DNA of 64,000 nt. Origin: Sycobia sp. Sy_11. Taxonomy: Eukaryota; Arthropoda; Insecta; Hymenoptera; Epichrysomallidae. Where the stretch lies: assembly GCA_018907035.1 (NCBI GenBank), contig JACCIC010000210.1, forward strand, positions 619,001 to 683,000, in the 5' to 3' direction. Below the pieces are notes generated by a model. It made no database searches, had not been told where the DNA came from, and saw nothing but the letters and a program-made list of their open reading frames with translations. The number at the start of each line of letters is the position of its first letter. Within the stretch, counting starts at the first letter, position 1. A program made the translations under genes and the position numbers. Positions 22,105-32,830 of the stretch are shown here, one piece after another.

Positions 22105-22620
22105 TAATAGTACTCGAGAACGTAATATGGAAAACAGGGTTAATAATAATAAAATCGGGGTATTACCATATGTAAAAGGATTCTCCAACAGAATTAGAAA
22201 TGCATTTAAAAAGTATAATATTGAAGTTTACTTTAGAAATAATAATAATAGTAGACAGCTATTTAATAATTGTATACATAAGGATGATAAATGTTTGAAA
22301 ACTGAAGTGTTATACAAAATAAATTGTAAAGATTGTGACAAATATTTTATTGGACAAACGGGAAGTTACCTAAAACAAAAAATATATGAACATCAATATA
22401 ACTTACGAAGCATGACTGGTACATCCGGGCTAAACGAACATAGTTTAAACTTGGTACATTCTTTCGATTTTGAAAATGTAAATCTTTTGGAACAAGGTAT
22501 TAAAAATAAATAGAAAAGCGAAGCTCTTGAAAATATTCATATTTTGAAGAATCCCAATAATGTAAATTTAAGGTTAGATTCAAGTAAGTTGGAGAACACT
22601 TATTATTCCTTATTAATATA
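22105..22620 (+). pseudogene. PLE copy 3: GIY-YIG domain only
   Basis: Plus-sense fragment starting in the RT-EN linker (ENRVNNNKIGVLPYVKGFSN) and continuing KKYNIEVYFRNNNNSRQL, VLYKINCKDCDKYFIGQTGS, YLKQKIYEHQYNLRSMTG and HSFDFENVNLLEQGIKNK, where a TAG interrupts. Beyond it the sequence still codes ENIHILKNPNNVNLRLDSS to a final stop at about 22620. No RT palm is present: the inverted arms enclose only about 500 bp of coding DNA. The nuclease motif (VLYKINC...YFIGQT) is intact. Confidence 0.85.
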
Positions 22621-22624
22621 AAAT

Positions 22625-23085
22625 TTGTATTCCGCATTTAAGTTAAGAAAGGCGAGGGGGTCCTATAAATGTTATACTAATAAAATTAGAGTGGGGATGG
22701 GGTATACAAAGTAGCATTCTGAGTTTTTCAATTTAGTTTAGTTCGTGAGGATGAACCGTAGCGGTTCAAAAAGTCGGACACCAAGGTGATTCTAAATTTA
22801 AGATAGTGGGGGTAGATAGCTTGTCCTTTACTAACATAGAATATTGCTTTTATCATTTTTATTTTATTTTAGTTATAATTTTATTTTTATTTTTATTTTA
22901 TTATTAATTTTATTTTATTTTTATTTTATTTTTAGTTTTTAATATAATTTATTGTAGTAATAAGTTTTATTTCATATTCTACGGGGGTGAATATAAACAA
23001 GGACAGTCTGACTGTTATTATTTTAGCTAATATCTTTTATTATAAAGACTGTAAAACCGATAAAAATATTTATTAATTGAGAAGA
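22625..23085 (+). mobile_element. PLE copy 3: right inverted arm
   Basis: Reverse-order partner of 21601-22095, ending GACTGTAAAACCGATAAAAA at about 23070. Carries the palindrome GACAGTCTGACTGTT at 23002-23016. Confidence 0.8.
22741..22779 (+). ncRNA. decayed hammerhead-like core (PLE copy 3, right)
   Basis: GTTCGTGAGGATGAACCGTA, GCGGTTCAAAAAGTCGGAC: stem II GAACC/GGTTC is perfect, but the conserved GAAAC reads AAAAA, so it should not cleave. Confidence 0.45.
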
Positions 23086-23149
23086 ATACATCCACATTTC
23101 AAAAGTAATAATTAAAGTCTTACTCATACTTGTATACAGTAGTATATAT

Positions 23150-23612
23150 ATTATACCTCCAACGTCGGTTGTCGCCTTGTCGTCTGTCCTGTAGGCCTGT
23201 GTGGGGACTCGTATAGGGGTTTCGGGCGACTGACCCGGCAGTGGCTATGGGAGACGGTAGACTCAACCTATAGGTGGACATGTTGGTGAAATTGAGCTGC
23301 TATGGGAAACCGCCTCTGAGCTCTAAAAGTAACCACCCCAACGGGACCCTTAAAGGGGACCTGCTTGGACTTCTGCCGCAACTAGAATTGGGCCTCGGGG
23401 CTCTTGAGAACGGTCATGCGGAACCCTCGGAGGCTATGGAGGACCCCCTATTTTGTCCGGAAGGAGGTAGAATGTTTATTAAATCCAATCCCCACCACAA
23501 GAGGGAATTTCTCGTACTGAGGGGTGAAGCCAGCCGAAAGACTGGCCTTGCCATTATCGAGAGGAGTTTGGCGACGGTGCACACATGCATCTCATTGATC
23601 CAAGAACCTTAG
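23150..23612 (+). pseudogene. I-group LINE: 5' part, unassigned frame
   Basis: GC-richer than the PLE to its left and the start of a plus-strand LINE. The frame 23274-23612 (112 residues, MDMLVKLSCYGKPPLSS start) has no zinc knuckle; its C-terminal part VLRGEASRKTGLAIIERSLA could be an EN N-terminal segment. No assignment beyond position in the element. Confidence 0.4.
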
Positions 23613-23789
23613 ATAGTGAAAGGCGCGAGAAGGGGGCTAGATTTGAGCGTCACGTGCATTAGGGATCCAGAGACGCTAAGGTCTAGAGCCTGAATTCTGG
23701 TAAAGTGTGTAAGTTTTATGTTATTGCTCGGCCTCTGTCTTGGAGACCTAGCAGTAATCACTTCGGAGGTAGAGTGGATCGGGCAAGTA

Positions 23790-24200
23790 GTCGTTGCATC
23801 CGCTCACTTTCCATATAACGGCACTAACAACTCGACTGAGAAATCCCGAGACTGGTGAAATATTGTATGATTAGCAACATTCCACTATTCCTTGCGTGTG
23901 GCGCAAACTCACACCACAGGGTATGGGATAGCACTGAGACGAATGAGAGGGATGGTAAACTGCTAGAGTATCTGACAGGCACAGTGCCAGAGATACTCAA
24001 TATGGGTGACACTCCGACTTTCGGAAATAGGTAGCCAACTTAATTAGCGGATGGGGGGTGGAGAATGTGAAAACAATTTCTAGCCACTCCCTGCTAACGT
24101 TCTCTTCGGGGATACCCAATGGGGAAGAGCCAATCTGGGTGCGAAATCCTAAACTCATAGCATCCATTGACATGGATACAAAAGGTCCGTCGAGGATAAA
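23790..24200 (+). pseudogene. I-group LINE: AP-endonuclease remnant
   Basis: IPLFLACGANSHHRVWDSTE, then NERDGKLLEYLTGTVPEILN and MGDTPTFGNR (about 23870-24040), matches the C-terminal half of an apurinic-type endonuclease from LINEs of the I group, where CDANAHH is expected. The Asp is Gly here. Further on, ISSHSLLTF (about 24090) replaces the SDH triad. Stops and shifts separate these blocks. The domain nicks target DNA in active elements; this one lacks two catalytic residues. Confidence 0.7.
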
Positions 24201-24329
24201 CTGAAAAATATACCTGTTGACGTCAGGGACATGTGAACGCTAAACTGCGCCGCGAATTTCTTTAGAGCCGCCCTCAGATACGCTTTTGAGGAAAACTGTC
24301 GCCCAAAACAAGTGAAGTCCAAAATGTAG

Positions 24330-24890
24330 GTGCGTTGATAGAATAGGAAACTAAGTTATCTAAAAGAGAAAATCAAGAGTCTTCGTAAGACAGCTAGGCG
24401 TACAAATAGAAAATCTGCTTGTAGTGCATACAGATTGTGTAGAGATGAATATAGATATGCAGTAAGGACAGCCATAGAGAGAAATTTGAGGAATTACTGT
24501 GAAAGCGTCTGCGAGGGAAAAGATACAGACAGATTGAGCAGGATTCTCTCGAAGAATGATGTCATCCTTGGTACGTTGAAGCATCTCGATAGCAGTTATG
24601 CAACATCGGATGAAGATACGTTGATATATCTCATCCAATCACACTTTCCTCAATTCTGTCATACAGAAGCAAACGAGAGCACAACACATGGAGGAGTTTG
24701 GTCTAGTATGCTAGACTCCGCACTAACCGGGCGCTAGCAAACCAGATGATACCTGACATAGTCAAATGGGCTATCAGATCATTTGATCCATATAAAGCAC
24801 CGGGATCGGATGGGGTCTATCCAGCCTTTTTGCAAAGATCCGAGGACATCATCGTTGCTCGACGAGTACTTTAGGGGATTATAGTAGGTT
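24330..24890 (+). pseudogene. I-group LINE: RT N-terminal region
   Basis: 24360-24737 encodes the basic helical linker (RAANRKSACSAYRLCRDEYR region) and LSRILSKNDVILGTLK, then after a stop IPDIVKWAIRSFDPYKAPGS and DGVYPAFLQRSEDII. The SFxPYKAPGxDG block is RT motif 0/1 of I- and Jockey-type LINEs. The palm that should follow, with both catalytic sites, is missing: the sequence jumps at about 24890 to a later part of the protein. Confidence 0.8.
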
Positions 24891-24959
24891 TTAGTTTTCT
24901 TATAGCAGGCTTATAAGTATCTTATAAGGCGGTTTTAAAACCCAGGCTAACATATATAA

Positions 24960-25559
24960 TGAGAGAGTAAGGAGTGAGGTAGTGAGGAGCATCTCAGGCG
25001 CGATTAGGTCTACACCTACTGCTACGCTACGCATACTGCTCAAGATAGAAGCATTCACACTGACTTTGGCGGGTGCTGCTGTAAAAGCCGTCTAGAGAGT
25101 TAAAAGTTTACACGGAGAGGTTAGCAGGGACGGGCCATTACGGCTCCCCAAGGGACAGGATGGAAAAATGATTTTACGAAGCAATCAGGACGCCACAAAC
25201 AGAACCTTCCTCTACCACAAGAAATATAGAGTCAGTATACCATCCAAAGAGGAATGAAAACCTGGCTTAACAGGTATCTCAAATATTAGAGAAATGTGGT
25301 TCACAGATGGCTCTAAGAGTTAAAAGGCTGCAGGTGCAGGGCTGTACCGCAGAAGTAATTGCACGGGAACAATTTTCCAACTAGGACGATACCCCACCGT
25401 TTTTTAAGCTGTGCTAAGGACAAGAATGCGAGGGGCGGAGATAGCCGCAGAAGCGGTCCCCACTACCTGTATTTGCATCTGTTCAGACAGTAAGAGCGCG
25501 CTAGAAGCGCTAAATAGCTATATTTCAAAATTCAAGCCGGTTAGAGACTGTATTCTGGT

Positions 25560-25560
<1 letters not shown>
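24960..25560 (+). pseudogene. I-group LINE: connector and RNase H
   Basis: ISGAIRSTPTATLRILLKIE (about 24990-25060) is the post-RT connector. RNase H follows: MWFTDGSKS, a stop, AAGAGLYRRSN, FQLGRYPTVF, a stop, RGAEIAAEA and CSDSKSALEAL at about 25490. TDGS and SDS carry catalytic Asp residues. The domain is cut off at the (TA)n tract at 25562, before its last catalytic block. RNase H is a mark of the I group among LINEs. A second, diverged copy lies at 30540-31440 on the minus strand. Confidence 0.8.

Positions 25561-25561
<1 letters not shown>

Positions 25562-25605
<44 letters not shown>
25562..25605. repeat. (TA)n microsatellite
   Basis: About 20 TA units at the junction between the LINE RNase H and the Gypsy LTR. 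Confidence 0.95.
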
Positions 25606-25607
<2 letters not shown>

Positions 25608-25896
25608 AACGGTGCGAGTGTCCGCCTCGAGCACGAAGACGACGGGCACGGCCATTACAAATATGTGCCCGGCTGGGTTTAGCCCCGAATTGCTTCGGCG
25701 AGGGATAGGGGCGGTTCGCGAGGGGCGAAGTATCGCCTGCGGAATTGCGCGTGAGGTAGGAAGACGAAATAATCGTAAGAAAACAGAATAAATAAGAAAT
25801 AAACGTGGCTTTAATGGCCCCTCTATGGGCAACACATATACGCGAAGGCGCGCGGCGCGCAGGTCGAGATTCACCACGGCGCGCGCTGAGTTAGGG

Positions 25897-25927
<31 letters not shown>

Positions 25928-26403
25928 TAACGGGCTGCCACTTACAGTCGGATGGTGGTGTAGTTGTGTTGCCTGCTGGTGACAGGAGGCGGCGGCGGCA
26001 ACCCCAGAACCGGTGACAGTACGTTCTCGTTCGCCGGTGAAGGCGGCGTCCCCGCTCGTTGGTGGCCCCAGGATGGGTCAATCACTCCGCATGACGGAAG
26101 CCGGGCCGCAGGCTCGTTAGATCGAGCTCGGCAGCGGTGTCCGCGTAACGGTCTCCGTGGGCGGCACACAAGTAAGCGGCACAAACAAGCACGCACAAGA
26201 CGGTGCACCTCGCGAAGCCAAAACTAAGCGCCGGCGATCGCGTGGCATTGTCCGCGGGGTTATCGCTTCGCACGCCCGTATCGGGATTACAATGAGGCGC
26301 GTCGTTGGGGCGCCGTATGCTCACCAGTGGTGTTCCAATGCGGTTTCGCTCGCTTGCCTCGACATTACAATCAGACGCATCGCAGTCTGTGCGCAAGAAG
26401 AGG
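25605..26403 (-). mobile_element. Gypsy copy A: probable 3' LTR
   Basis: GC-rich block that starts TGTAACGGTGCGAGTGTCCG at the edge of the (TA)n tract, as expected for the reverse complement of an LTR ending ...CGTTACA. It lies next to the integrase end of a minus-strand Gypsy element. The opposite LTR is not recognisable near 29.7-30.5 kb, so length and ends are estimates. Frames inside it are compositional. Confidence 0.5.
25901..25927 (+). repeat. (GA)n microsatellite
   Basis: Thirteen GA units inside the probable LTR. Confidence 0.9.
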
Positions 26404-26469
26404 CCTTAACACGGGTCGTCATCCCTCACCCCCATGCCAGGGGCTGAGGGATGACGACCCATGTTAAGG
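26404..26469. repeat. long near-perfect hairpin
   Basis: CCTTAACA and TGTTAAGG form the outer 8 bp. After one mismatch come 16 bp GGGTCGTCATCCCTCA with TGAGGGATGACGACCC, then CCCC/GGGG around a 7-nt loop with a single bulged C. It sits at the border of the LTR and the integrase end of Gypsy copy A. Confidence 0.85.
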
Positions 26470-27060
26470 AAGGCCGGATTACGCCAATGGAGTCTTGTAC
26501 GAATGTTTTATACGCAAAGATCAGCGCAAAGACGATATGCGCTTCCCAAGTACTATAAGACTCCTAAATGAAGGCGATTGTCATGGCCTTCAGAGTCCTA
26601 TTGACCCTCTCTACCGGATTGAACGTGATAAGAGGGTATTGTTGAATACTCCACCCCACAATACGCGATCTTTTAACTCGCGGGGAATCGTTTTCGCATT
26701 CGCCTTACGGATAAGGATACACTTCACCCAACGGGTAAAGAGATCCATGAAGACGAGCAAGTACTCGTATCATCGGGTAGATCGTGGAAATGGAACCATC
26801 ACGTCTCCAGCTACTACTGCCCAAGGGTGTGTGACCATCAGGGCAGCTGGTGCAGCCTACTGTACCTTACATTGCTGGCACACGGTGCAGTCATGGACAA
26901 ATTGTGTCACATCTTTGTGCAATGAGGGCCAATAGTATGATCGTGCAATACGGTCGTACGTCATATGGTGTCCGAAATGACCGGCTGTGGACTCCCCATG
27001 ACATTCATGAAGAACGGTACGGCGATCTTCTTTAGCACGACTAGCTTCCACGCATCCTGG
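26470..27060 (-). pseudogene. Gypsy copy A: integrase
   Basis: Minus strand. 27051-26857 carries the H2C2 zinc domain (CHGESTAGHFGHHMTYDRIA, then YYWPSLHKDV and CTVCQQCK). The catalytic core follows: WAVVAGDVMVPFPRST with the first catalytic Asp, then YEYLLVFMDLFTRWVKCI, then AKTIPRELK near 26690. Toward 26480 the third-residue region is recognisable only as shifted frames. Integrase joins the cDNA copy to the genome. A stop follows PRST, and the coding order (gag at 29.7 kb to integrase at 26.5 kb) gives the orientation. Closely related to 40650-41345. Confidence 0.8.
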
Positions 27061-27151
27061 TCAGCTACTAAGTCTTCGATGGCAGGATCGGGATGGTAGT
27101 ATTATAGTCGTTACCCAACGACTTTCCACCGTGGTTGGTCGGTTGGATCGC

Positions 27152-28265
27152 TCACCTCTTTCGTACGATGCGCAAATACCAGGGATCTTGGACATCGATG
27201 ACGCCAAGGGAGGCGACTTTGCAGGTCGGCTCGTCTTCATACAAACGAGAGAGGGCGTCTGGTACGCAATTCAAGGTACCTATCCGGTGGATGACTTCAT
27301 AATCATATCCCTGTAATTTCAAGGCCCAACGGGCGAGTCTGTCTGTGGGGTTGCGCAATGAGTGTAGCCAACGAAGGCTGCTGTGATCGGTTATCACCTG
27401 GAAGTGGTAGCCCTCGACGTACGGGTGAAATTTACGCACAGCCTATAATACGGTGAGGCACTCACGTTCCGTGACCGAGTAATTACGCTCAGCCGCAGTC
27501 ATCGTGCGACTAGCGTAGGAGAGACGCGCTCCACGCCACCAAGTGATACGGCGCCTAGTCCCGAGTCGCTTGCGTCCGTCTGGATGACGAACGTTTCTCC
27601 AAACGACGGTCGAGAAAGGACTGGTGCAGATGCAACGAGCACCCGGATCTGTTCGAAGGCTTGCTGATGCTCTTCTCCCCAATGGTACTTGGTTAATCGG
27701 GTGACAGGCTCAGCAAGCGTTACAAAGTTCTCTAAGAACTTACAATACCAGAACGCAAGGCCTAGAAATCTATGGAACTATTCAGGTTTTTTCGTGCGGT
27801 GTAAGTCAAGATTGGTACAATCTTATCCGGATCGGGTCGGAAACCGATCCGATCCACGAGAACATCGAGAAACCGTACCTCTGCGAATCCGAGCCTATTA
27901 ATGGTCAAGCCGGCATCGGAAATTCGTCGCAGAATATGTTTGAGCCACCCGAGGTGCTGGTGAAAGCTCTCCGTAGCGATGATCACATCATCGAGGTAGG
28001 CGGAGGAAACCAGCTCCATTTCAGGGCTGATCAGCTTGTCCCTTAACTGCTCAAAGGTTGCAGGGCCACCGGCGACACCATATAGGTCGTGATGCTCCTC
28101 CTTTACAGACAGGAGGGGGCAATCATCATTACCCTGTGTCCTCCCAGCTGCCTGCTGATCTTCAGGGATCTCATGGAGCGGAGGGGCGAGTTGGATCTCA
28201 ATCACTTGCCCTTTTTCACATGACCCGAACACTCGGGACAGCTGCGTAAGGTATGGCTTGGCCAA
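27152..28265 (-). pseudogene. Gypsy copy A: reverse transcriptase and RNase H
   Basis: 28265-27762: IEIQLAPPLHEIPEDQQAAG, a deletion that removes the first catalytic Asp region, then YGVAGGPATFEQLRDKLI and SSAYLDDVIIATESFHQHL. YLDD (about 27985-28000) is intact. 27682-27443 is shifted RNase H (SYASRTMTAAERNYSVTERE). 27439-27152 is its second half, FQVITDHSSLRWLHSLRNPT, VIHRIGTLNCVPDALSRL, the tether to integrase. These enzymes convert RNA to double-stranded cDNA in the particle. At least three frame breaks occur. Confidence 0.85.
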
Positions 28266-29740
28266 CTACAACCCCAGCATAAGAATCGTGGATCAGAACC
28301 TGCTGTCCGACCTTTTTTCTGTCGCTGATGGGCTTGCGCACGAGCTTTCCCCTGAAGGATGGCTTCCTGTCTGACTTAGGTGAGGTCGACGCTCCAGTCT
28401 TCCGTGTGCGTGGCGACCTCGGGCATGAATCGGGACTGCTCCTCTTCGTTATAAGAGCTGCGAGACCTGTCGGCTCTAAATCAGGGGAGGTGGCTCTAAA
28501 GTCCGCCTCTTGCAAAACTTCCCGAACTAAAGCTTTGAAATCGGGTGGATTCACGTCCACGGCCGCGATTTTTGGGTTTGGGCGCGTCCGAGACCTGTCT
28601 GCCGCATGAAAAGCCACATCGGGCATTATGCAGTCCTCGGCTGACGGAGGTGGCTGCGATCCTCTGCAAAAATTCCTCCACGGTCTTTCCCTTGGCACCA
28701 TTAAATCGGATTTTCCATTGGCGCACGGTCTTACCAATGTCCGTGCGCTGGGCCAAGGTGCTTGATAGCGTTGGTCGCGTTATATTACCGGGCGAGCTAG
28801 TCACATCTCGATCCATGTGATGCCCCCCCTTCCAGGCCCTTGGTACCGAGGGTGGCAAGGAGCCGAGAACGTAGGCTTGCCGATCGACCATGAAAATCTA
28901 TTGTTGCTAGAGTTTTCGTCACTTTCCAAGTATTGAAGATTGTACGTGTCTTGGAAAGTAACACGGTCGCGTCACGGTGTTTTCTGCAGCTGCTGTGGAA
29001 TGCTACTCAATGTAGCATGCATTTCATTTTGCCTCTGCTGCAGATCTCGGACAGTGCTGTTTTGTTGTTGCATCCAAATTTTTAGCATATTTTGTAGGCT
29101 GTGTAATCCATGGCTAATTGCTACATTGCCTATGGTGTCAGCAGACTGAGGCTCGATTGCTGCCTCTGACGCATGAGATGCGACTTGCGCCAGACGTGTA
29201 ATATCATTCGTGCTACACGAGTCGGTCGACGTAGCTACGTTCGTTATGGCTGCCTGAATCGGCAATTCATTGGCTGTGCTTCATGCCAGTGGTGACTCGT
29301 GCCTGTTGATCTCTCAAATTGAAATCGATCAGGTTTTGCATTTGCTGATCGGCAGCTGTTGTGCTACGTCTTTGACCTGTGCTCGTACGAACTTCCTGAG
29401 CCTGCTGTTTGTCAGCTGATTCAACAGCTTGTTCGGCGTCTGTCGCTTCCATTTTATTTAAAATATATGTCTTCGTTACGTCGCGCATTGTCGAGGTTAC
29501 AATAATTTTTAGTAGATTTTTATCTCTGCGCGCGCGTCTTTTTACGCTAGCGTCCCCACTCTCGCATTCCACAAAGTCTCTCGGGCTATAATTTCCTGCC
29601 AGTCTGCGATATAGCCTGGCAGCCCTCTGAAATGGGGAACCATAATTTTTTAATTCTAATTCTGTTGTAATCGTGTCTGTCTTCTCCTTGCATAGGTTTT
29701 GGAGCCAATCATTAAAATCGTTTAGAGGCTCTGCCATCAT
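28266..29740 (-). pseudogene. Gypsy copy A: gag
   Basis: The start is Met at 29740 (MMAEPLNDFNDWLQNLCKEK). Residues 60-110 include FVECESGDASVKRRARRDKN and KIIVTSTMRDVTKTYILNKM, repeated almost word for word in copy B at 41936-42295, which supports homology. A Gln-rich segment follows (QQQNSTVRDLQQRQNEMHAT, 29265-28972). 28891-28496 has IRFNGAKGKTVEEFLQRIAA, the gag capsid-type motif, and 28737-28216 is basic with a Pro/Ser linker. No intact zinc knuckle or protease DTG is seen before the RT. The frame breaks between 29267 and 28891. Confidence 0.75.
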
Positions 29741-30537
29741 TTATTTATTTAATTGACGCTAAACTGAAGAGAGACCAACGAACAAAAAACAACGCAAGAA
29801 AAAGAAATCAGAAGCAAAAAAAAATATTTCTGTTTTTTATTTATAAATTACAAAAAAAGCAAGAAATTTGAAATTAATTAATCACGATTCTTATATAAAT
29901 TACAAAATTAATTAATCCACTGGATGGACAACAAATGTCTCGGTTGTACTCCAGCAATTGGAAAATAACAAAAATAATAGAAATCAATTTAACAAACCAT
30001 TATTAGGTATTACAAAAAAAAACAAATTTGAAAGAATTTATTAATTATTTAACTAATTAACAAATATTAAATTAGTCAATTAATTAAACAATTAAAATAT
30101 CTAATGAATTAAATAATGTCTGTAACGAACCCGTTGAGCGATGCTCGTATGATGATTGTTACTGCGATATAGAAGAACAGAGACGAGATAATAAAAAAAA
30201 CGAAAAACAAAAAACAAAAAAAAATGGTTGCCGGACTCACCGGGAGAATTGGTATCCACGTCAATCTGGCTAGAAGGAGCTCCGAACCCTCCATTTTTAG
30301 TTTAGGCCCTCTCAAGCGTAAGACCAGAGTGGCCAGTCCTTCGGCTAGCCACTCGTCCGTCTCCGGGTTGTTGGACACCGTCACTATCGGTCACCCTCTG
30401 CAGAAGGAGGCATCACACCTATGCCATGTATCAGATGGCGCACTATGCATTACTTTCGACACCGCTTCAAATAACGCTGAAAACAATTCCATGGTGATGG
30501 GTGTCTGCCAATAATCCTCGCGCACCACGGCACATGT
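29741..30537. other. AT-rich leader/spacer
   Basis: 29745-30230 is A/T-rich with AATTAATT runs, in the position of the Gypsy leader. 30230-30530 is GC-balanced: open on both strands, no motif. I find no LTR matching 25605-26403. Confidence 0.45.
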
Positions 30538-31440
30538 TATTATTATTATTATTATTTAATTTAATTTAGAAAATTGGGCCTTCCCGGCCTCTGGACGCAT
30601 GGGTAAACCCTTCACTTCCCTCCCTTAACCAGCAAGCGCTATAAACGGCAGGTTTCCCAGAATGAAATTATTCCGGTTGTCATGCTGGATTTAATCTTCT
30701 CAACCTCCAAGTAGCCTCCAAGTTGCCGCCTTTTCTCAGATATATTTGGACAGTAACACAGAAGATGTTCAGGGGTTTCATCCTCCACGTAGCAAAAACA
30801 GCAGAAGGGGTCTCTCACGAGACCCATTCTGCACATGTGGGCGTTAGTCCATGATCATTTTTGCCTTTCTTCTATTGAGGCCAAGGATAACCCTGATCCA
30901 ATCTTTTATGTTATTTGTGGAATGAAGGCTTTAATCTGCCTACACTCTCCATTGGTTTCCCATAGTCGGCTGTTTTCTTCCGTTATCCACCTCTCTATCT
31001 CCCCCTTGATGAGGCTGTTACAGAGTCCTACAGCCGGCGCAGGGCCGCTATAGGGACTTCTAACTCCCATTTTGTCCCAAGGTCATCTGCTACCATGTTC
31101 CCTTTAATTCCACAATTGCCCGGTACCCATAATAGCGTGACCCTTGTCTTATTGGCCAGCCTATTGAGGGCCTCGTAACAGTCCTTGACTAGATTGGATC
31201 TAGTTGTGTAACTGCTTAAAGCTTGCAGTCCGCCTTTACTGTCTGAGGAGAGGCATATGTGGGTGTCAAGGGCCGCTTCCGCAGCCATCTCAGCTCCCCG
31301 CAGAATTGCCACTGGCTTGGCTTGAAAAACGGTAGGGTACTTCCCCAAAGTGAAACTTGTGCCCTTTCCGTTACTTCTTTGGTACACTCCTGCACCTGCA
31401 CCCCTTTTACATTTAGAGCCATCTGTATACCACAGCTCTT
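30538..31440 (-). pseudogene. I-group LINE copy 2: RNase H, zinc motif and (TAA)n tail
   Basis: Minus strand: ELWYTDGSKCKRGAGAGVYQ, FTLGKYPTVFQAKPVAIL, CLSSDSKGGLQAL, TRVTLLWVPGNCGIKGNM (31440-31028) is an RNase H domain with the catalytic TDG and SDS; the usual His in the PGHCG block is Asn. 30836-30639 gives CCFCYVEDETPEHLLCYCP, the C-terminal CCHC-like finger. The 3' end is AAATTAAATAATAATAATAA (30538-30556), the (TAA)n tail typical of I elements. RT and endonuclease are missing. Same family as 23150-25560. Confidence 0.85.
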
Positions 31441-31521
31441 TAATGTTGGGGATGTCTACCAGCCCATTCTCCCATTCCTTTCTGGACGGGATGCTGACCC
31501 TATATTGACTCCCAACTTGAT

Positions 31522-31994
31522 CTATGCAGCGGAGCCTGAATTGTCAGACCCAGTAGCACTACGCTGCCGATCTAGCCTCCTCTTGGCTGTGTCGCACAGC
31601 CTTTTTTTGCTTAGAGACTTTTTATCCCCATCCTCGCTGGTCTGCGGTCTAAGGATCTCAACTACTTCCAACGTAGTGCCTGGAGCTGCTTCCATCCTGA
31701 CCTCCTGGCCAGTTATCGTAATTGAGGGATTCGAGAGCAGCACTGCCCCTCGGGCCTTGCCTTCCACTTCAAGGTTCTGTTTAATGGTTTACTTTCCAGT
31801 TTGATCCCACGAGTAGCTAGAGAAGTACAGATCACCGGCTCAGAACCCCGTGTCTGCTCGTTAGGATATTTCGTCGGGGAGATTGCCCAGTGTCCCGGGT
31901 CATCGTTACAGACCACTACTACCCCAGCGGCAAAGTTAGTCCTTTCGACACGATAGCACCCACCTTGTGATTGGAGGTTAGATTTAATAGCCAT
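31522..31994 (-). pseudogene. I-group LINE copy 2: upstream frames, unassigned
   Basis: Two overlapping minus frames (31994-31713 MAIKSNLQSQGGCYRVER; 31767-31522, ending TGSDNSGSAA, with KKSLSKKRLCDTAKRRLD). Their position before the RNase H segment fits an ORF1 N-terminus joined to the RNase H by deletion of EN and RT, but no family motif is seen. Confidence 0.35.
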
Positions 31995-32284
31995 TGCACT
32001 TCCTTCCGGACGAAATGGGGGTTTCCTTTAGCCTCTGAGTGATCTGCCTTTTTGTCTTATTAATTTCGCGGCTATGTACAAAGTGCTACAGAGCTCGTAT
32101 CTAGCAATATTATACATCATTTGAAAGGTCTTAACATAACGTAAAAAAACGACGCTATGCATGATTACTTTGGATATTCCGTTCAAAAGTTATAGACGTG
32201 TAACATGAAGTTCACTAACGCCGATGCTCGCGGTATTTTAAAGTTTTCCTTTGTCAAAAGCAAATCCGCTAGAGAAACATTCCG

Positions 32285-32830
32285 AGAGACCAATTTTTGA
32301 AGCGAATAGTGACTGGCGACCAAAAATGGATCAGACACGATAATATCAAGCGAAAACGGTCGTGGTCCAAGGCAGGTGGATCATCCCAAACAGTGGCCAA
32401 GCCGGGATTGACGGCCAGGAAGGTTTTTCTGTGTGTTTGGTGGGATTGGAAGGGAATCAGCCACTATGAGCTGCTCCCATATAGCCAGACGCTTAATTCT
32501 ACCATCTACTGTGAGCAACTTGACCGATTGAAGCACGCTATCGACGAGAAGCGTCAACAATTGGCCAACAGGAAGGGTTGTATTCGTCCAGGACAACGCC
32601 AGACCACACACTTCGTTGATGACTCGTCAGAAGCTACGGGAGTTCGGATGGGAGGTTTTATCACATCCACCATACAGCCCGGACATAGCGTCAAGTGGTT
32701 ATCACCTGTTCCTTATCAAATTCGATCACTGTAACACTTCTTTTAAAGCATGGAATGAAGAGCAAAAAAGCGGAAGGCAGATATTTGACAACCAAATATA
32801 CTTGGAGAAACATGTTTTAATAATATAAGG
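32285..32830 (+). pseudogene. mariner transposase fragment (mellifera-like)
   Basis: KRIVTGDQKWIRHDNIKRKR, AKPGLTARKVFLCVWWDWKG, HYELLPYSQTLNSTIYCEQL, then after a one-base shift near 32580 VQDNARPHTSLMTRQKLREF and HPPYSPDIASSGYHLF. The first two catalytic Asp residues (GD, QDN) are present; the third, in the usual PSDYHLF block, is Gly. The N-terminal DNA-binding half and both terminal repeats are missing. Mariner transposase excises and inserts the element at TA. Confidence 0.85.

Noticed and set aside
25518..26081. 187-residue minus frame rich in Ile-Tyr and Ser-Leu
   Set aside because: Built from (TA)n and (GA)n tracts and LTR-like GC-rich DNA.
26495..26935. 146-residue plus frame
   Set aside because: Opposite strand of the Gypsy integrase core.
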